A program made the translations under genes and the position numbers. From positions 1 to 22,892 of the forward strand of contig LRSR01001142.1 of assembly GCA_001579985.1 (NCBI GenBank): 22,892 bases of DNA. The letters are read 5' to 3'. Source of the DNA: Hypsibius dujardini. Lineage: Eukaryota > Tardigrada > Eutardigrada > Parachela > Hypsibiidae. The notes beneath the pieces were generated by a model that saw only the letters and a program-made list of their open reading frames with translations, was not told where the DNA came from and did no database searches. Positions 21,866-22,892 of this stretch are shown piece by piece. Each line of letters starts with the position of its first letter. Within the stretch, counting starts at the first letter, position 1.

Positions 21866-22759
21866 ATCTGTCTGTTTGTTTGTCTGTCTCTCTGTCTGTC
21901 TGTCTGCCCTTGAGGAGATGGATTTCTCTGTTTGTTTTTATTTCGCAACTTTCTCGTACAATGATTATGTTCGCAGACTGAGCTGGAACGGGCCAAGTCC
22001 TCTTTACTCGATGCACAGTCAGCTACTACCAGTATGTCCGACGAGATGGCTTCACTGACTGCGCAACACCAGCGTGAATGCCTGGCCCTAACCGAAAAAC
22101 TGTCCTCCGCCACTGCTTTTCATCTATCGGTTTCGGAGCAATCAATGCTCAGCCGTCGAACTCTCCAGTCCGAGAACGAGACACTGATCGCTCGCATTGC
22201 TGAAGCCGAAGCCGTGACAGGCAACATCTCACTGTATCAGTCGGAGATCAAGACACTCACCGAGCAGCGCGATGAAGCGTTGCGACGAGGGAAAGATCTC
22301 TCTCAGCGACTGGACGCCTCGGAGCAGCTGAAGAACGACACGATGGACCAGATGGCCGGCCTGACGCTGCAGAATTCTAAGGAACGCGACGAGGCTGCGA
22401 TGGTGATTGCCGGTTTGAGGGAGAAGCTCAGCGCGTCAGAAACGGTGTTTGCTGACTTGGAAGCGGCACGCAACCAGTATCAGGCTTTGCGCCTTCTGCA
22501 GGAGGAAATGGCGGCGAAGGAGGCAGCGACGCTGTCGGCGCTGACGGAGGAAGTGAGATTGTCGCAGGAACAGCTGGTGGTGGTGACGGAGGAGCGGGAT
22601 GCAGTGCAGGATCAGTTGGGTCATGTGACGGATCATTTGATTGAGGCGGAGACTGCGAAGGTGAAGCTTGAGAATGAAATGGAGGAGTGGAAGCGTGAAC
22701 GAGCGGTATTGTTGGAACAAGTTGAGGAGTTTCAAAGGCAGATGCTGTCTGCCTCTGTG
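16154..22759 (+). CDS. Large modular coiled-coil protein, 3'-incomplete (9 exons, 1122 codons visible)
   Basis: Exons: 16154-16175, 16246-16503, 16642-16803, 17751-17906, 18014-18181, 18408-19582, 20506-20601, 21027-21572, 21977-22759; donor GTACGT follows the last. The first five joins are all phase 1, so exons 2-5 are symmetric; later joins are phase 0. The start MSSQDMP at 16154 is the first ATG after an acceptor. Residues 1-255 are acidic, Ser/Thr/Glu-rich and probably disordered, with recurrent VE/TVE motifs; several exons open with VE. From 256 on the protein is continuous heptad-type coiled coil (for example [19 protein letters not shown]). It contains an 85-residue tandem duplication (290-459), and exons 7-9 share opening and closing motifs (LExxxxSLxxA, RLDQ). 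It looks like a golgin, kinesin-tail or myosin-tail type scaffold only in a generic sense; no family assigned. An extra exon in the 923-bp intron 19583-20505 cannot be excluded. Confidence 0.8.
16977..17184. repeat. (TCTG)n/(TGTG)n array in intron 3 of the large coiled-coil gene
   Basis: Alternating TGTCTGTG and TCTG blocks with TATGTCAG variants. A larger block appears twice (about 17000-17070 and 17100-17150). Confidence 0.93.
17271..17558. mobile_element. 288-bp MITE-like element with 70-bp inverted repeats flanked by TA
   Basis: Left arm 17271-17340 begins AGGGTATTCAAAGTTC. Right arm 17489-17558 is its complement, ending GAATACCCT, with only a few mismatches over 70 bp. A TA dinucleotide lies directly outside each end (17269-17270 and 17559-17560), as left by Tc1/mariner-type and similar TA-targeting insertion. 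The 148-bp interior is non-coding. It sits in the intron 16804-17750. Confidence 0.87.
18211..18345. repeat. (CAGA)n array in intron 5 of the large coiled-coil gene
   Basis: CAGA/CAGG units, opposite in orientation to the array in intron 3, lying between exons 5 and 6. Confidence 0.94.
18509..19018 (+). repeat. 255-bp (85-codon) coding tandem duplication
   Basis: Copy 1 (18509-18763) and copy 2 (18764-19018) align without gaps at protein level: [17 protein letters not shown] against [17 protein letters not shown], and [17 protein letters not shown] against [17 protein letters not shown]. The nucleotide match is also visible. Both copies lie in a single exon, so the duplication is intra-exonic. 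Confidence 0.93.
19695..19986. mobile_element. Foldback element with four-unit left arm
   Basis: Starts GTATTTCGGTTCACC and ends with the complement of GTATTTCGGCTCACC. The left arm has four 28-bp units; the right arm, as its complement, has about one and a half. Beyond them both arms continue through CTCACTCAT and CTCTTT to an inner inverted pair around GCTTGATTGTTTGATTTT. The loop is about 19870-19900. It lies in the intron 19583-20505. No coding potential and no clear target duplication. Confidence 0.8.
19701..19812. repeat. Four tandem 28-bp units in the left arm of the foldback
   Basis: Unit CGGCTCACCCTCCATTTGGT plus CCATTAAT or CCATAAAT. Units start at 19701, 19729, 19757 and 19785. 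Confidence 0.95.
20640..20990. repeat. (CAGA)n array with ~64-bp higher-order unit
   Basis: CAGA/CAGG tracts separated by GATCCATAAACAG and a GTTGGGCAAGGAGACAG or GTCGGACAAGGAGACAG segment, repeated about four times (near 20664, 20730, 20792, 20860). It lies in the intron 20602-21026. Confidence 0.93.
21812..21905. repeat. (TCTG)n array in intron 21573-21976
   Basis: TCTG repeat with TTTG and TCTA variants, opposite in orientation to the arrays in the two neighbouring introns. Confidence 0.95.
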
Positions 22760-22852
22760 GTACGTGTGAGAGATGTTGAAGTTGTGGGAGTGCCTGACAA
22801 ATAGGCAGGCAGACAGCGAAGTAGTTCTACGGACAGAATGAAGTAGACAGGG

Positions 22853-22854
22853 CG

Positions 22855-22892
<38 letters not shown>
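22853..22892. repeat. (GACA)n array at right edge
   Basis: Repeat runs off the end of the window. It lies in the intron that starts at 22760; GGCAGGCAGACAG-type precursors begin near 22804. Confidence 0.95.

Overview
This is a eukaryotic window, almost certainly from an animal. Every gene is split by GT-AG introns and the reading phases close across the splice sites. Two metazoan families are recognisable: a 14-exon enolase and an ARL6IP1-like ER membrane protein. The enolase has stretches such as EAIEVSGYTGQIKIGMD, which from memory recall flatworm enolases, so a platyhelminth or other spiralian is my best guess; the sequence alone does not settle it. There are no operons, CRISPR arrays or bacterial signals.

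Layout: (1) 80-637 (-), exons of an unrecognised coiled-coil gene with two apparent single-base frame breaks, followed by a 31-bp minisatellite. (2) 1270-3587 (-), a four-exon gene for a 599-residue protein with a membrane segment at each end. It is head-to-head, across about 180 bp, with (3) an ARL6IP1-like gene at 3770-4589 (+), which carries an in-frame TAA directly after its predicted splice acceptor. (4) 4682-7002 (-), a multi-pass, MARVEL-like membrane protein with a long Arg-rich tail; its first intron is nearly filled by a foldback element. (5) 7003-8520, intergenic DNA with three more inverted-repeat elements. (6) 8628-11758 (-), enolase. (7) 11759-13490, intergenic, no confident gene. 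(8) 13491-15327 (+), a three-exon coiled-coil protein with a Gly/Ser N-terminus. (9) 15492-15905, a 12-bp minisatellite. (10) 16154 to beyond the right edge (+), a large modular coiled-coil gene, 1122 codons visible in nine exons.

The most notable content is structural. Several unrelated-looking foldback or MITE-like elements are present. In three of them (two families) a sub-terminal unit is tandemly amplified in one arm but single or nearly so in the other. Many of the larger introns carry (TCTG/CAGA)n arrays, in both orientations. In the large coiled-coil gene complementary arrays flank single exons, which could let the pre-mRNA fold around them. The same gene appears to have grown by exon duplication: symmetric phase 1-1 exons at the 5' end and related phase 0-0 coiled-coil modules at the 3' end. 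The window begins and ends inside the same tetranucleotide repeat, which suggests a contig broken at these arrays.

The genes do not form an obvious pathway. Enolase is glycolytic, ARL6IP1 shapes ER tubules, and the others are unrecognised membrane or coiled-coil proteins. All exon models come from reading splice signals by eye and checking phase arithmetic.
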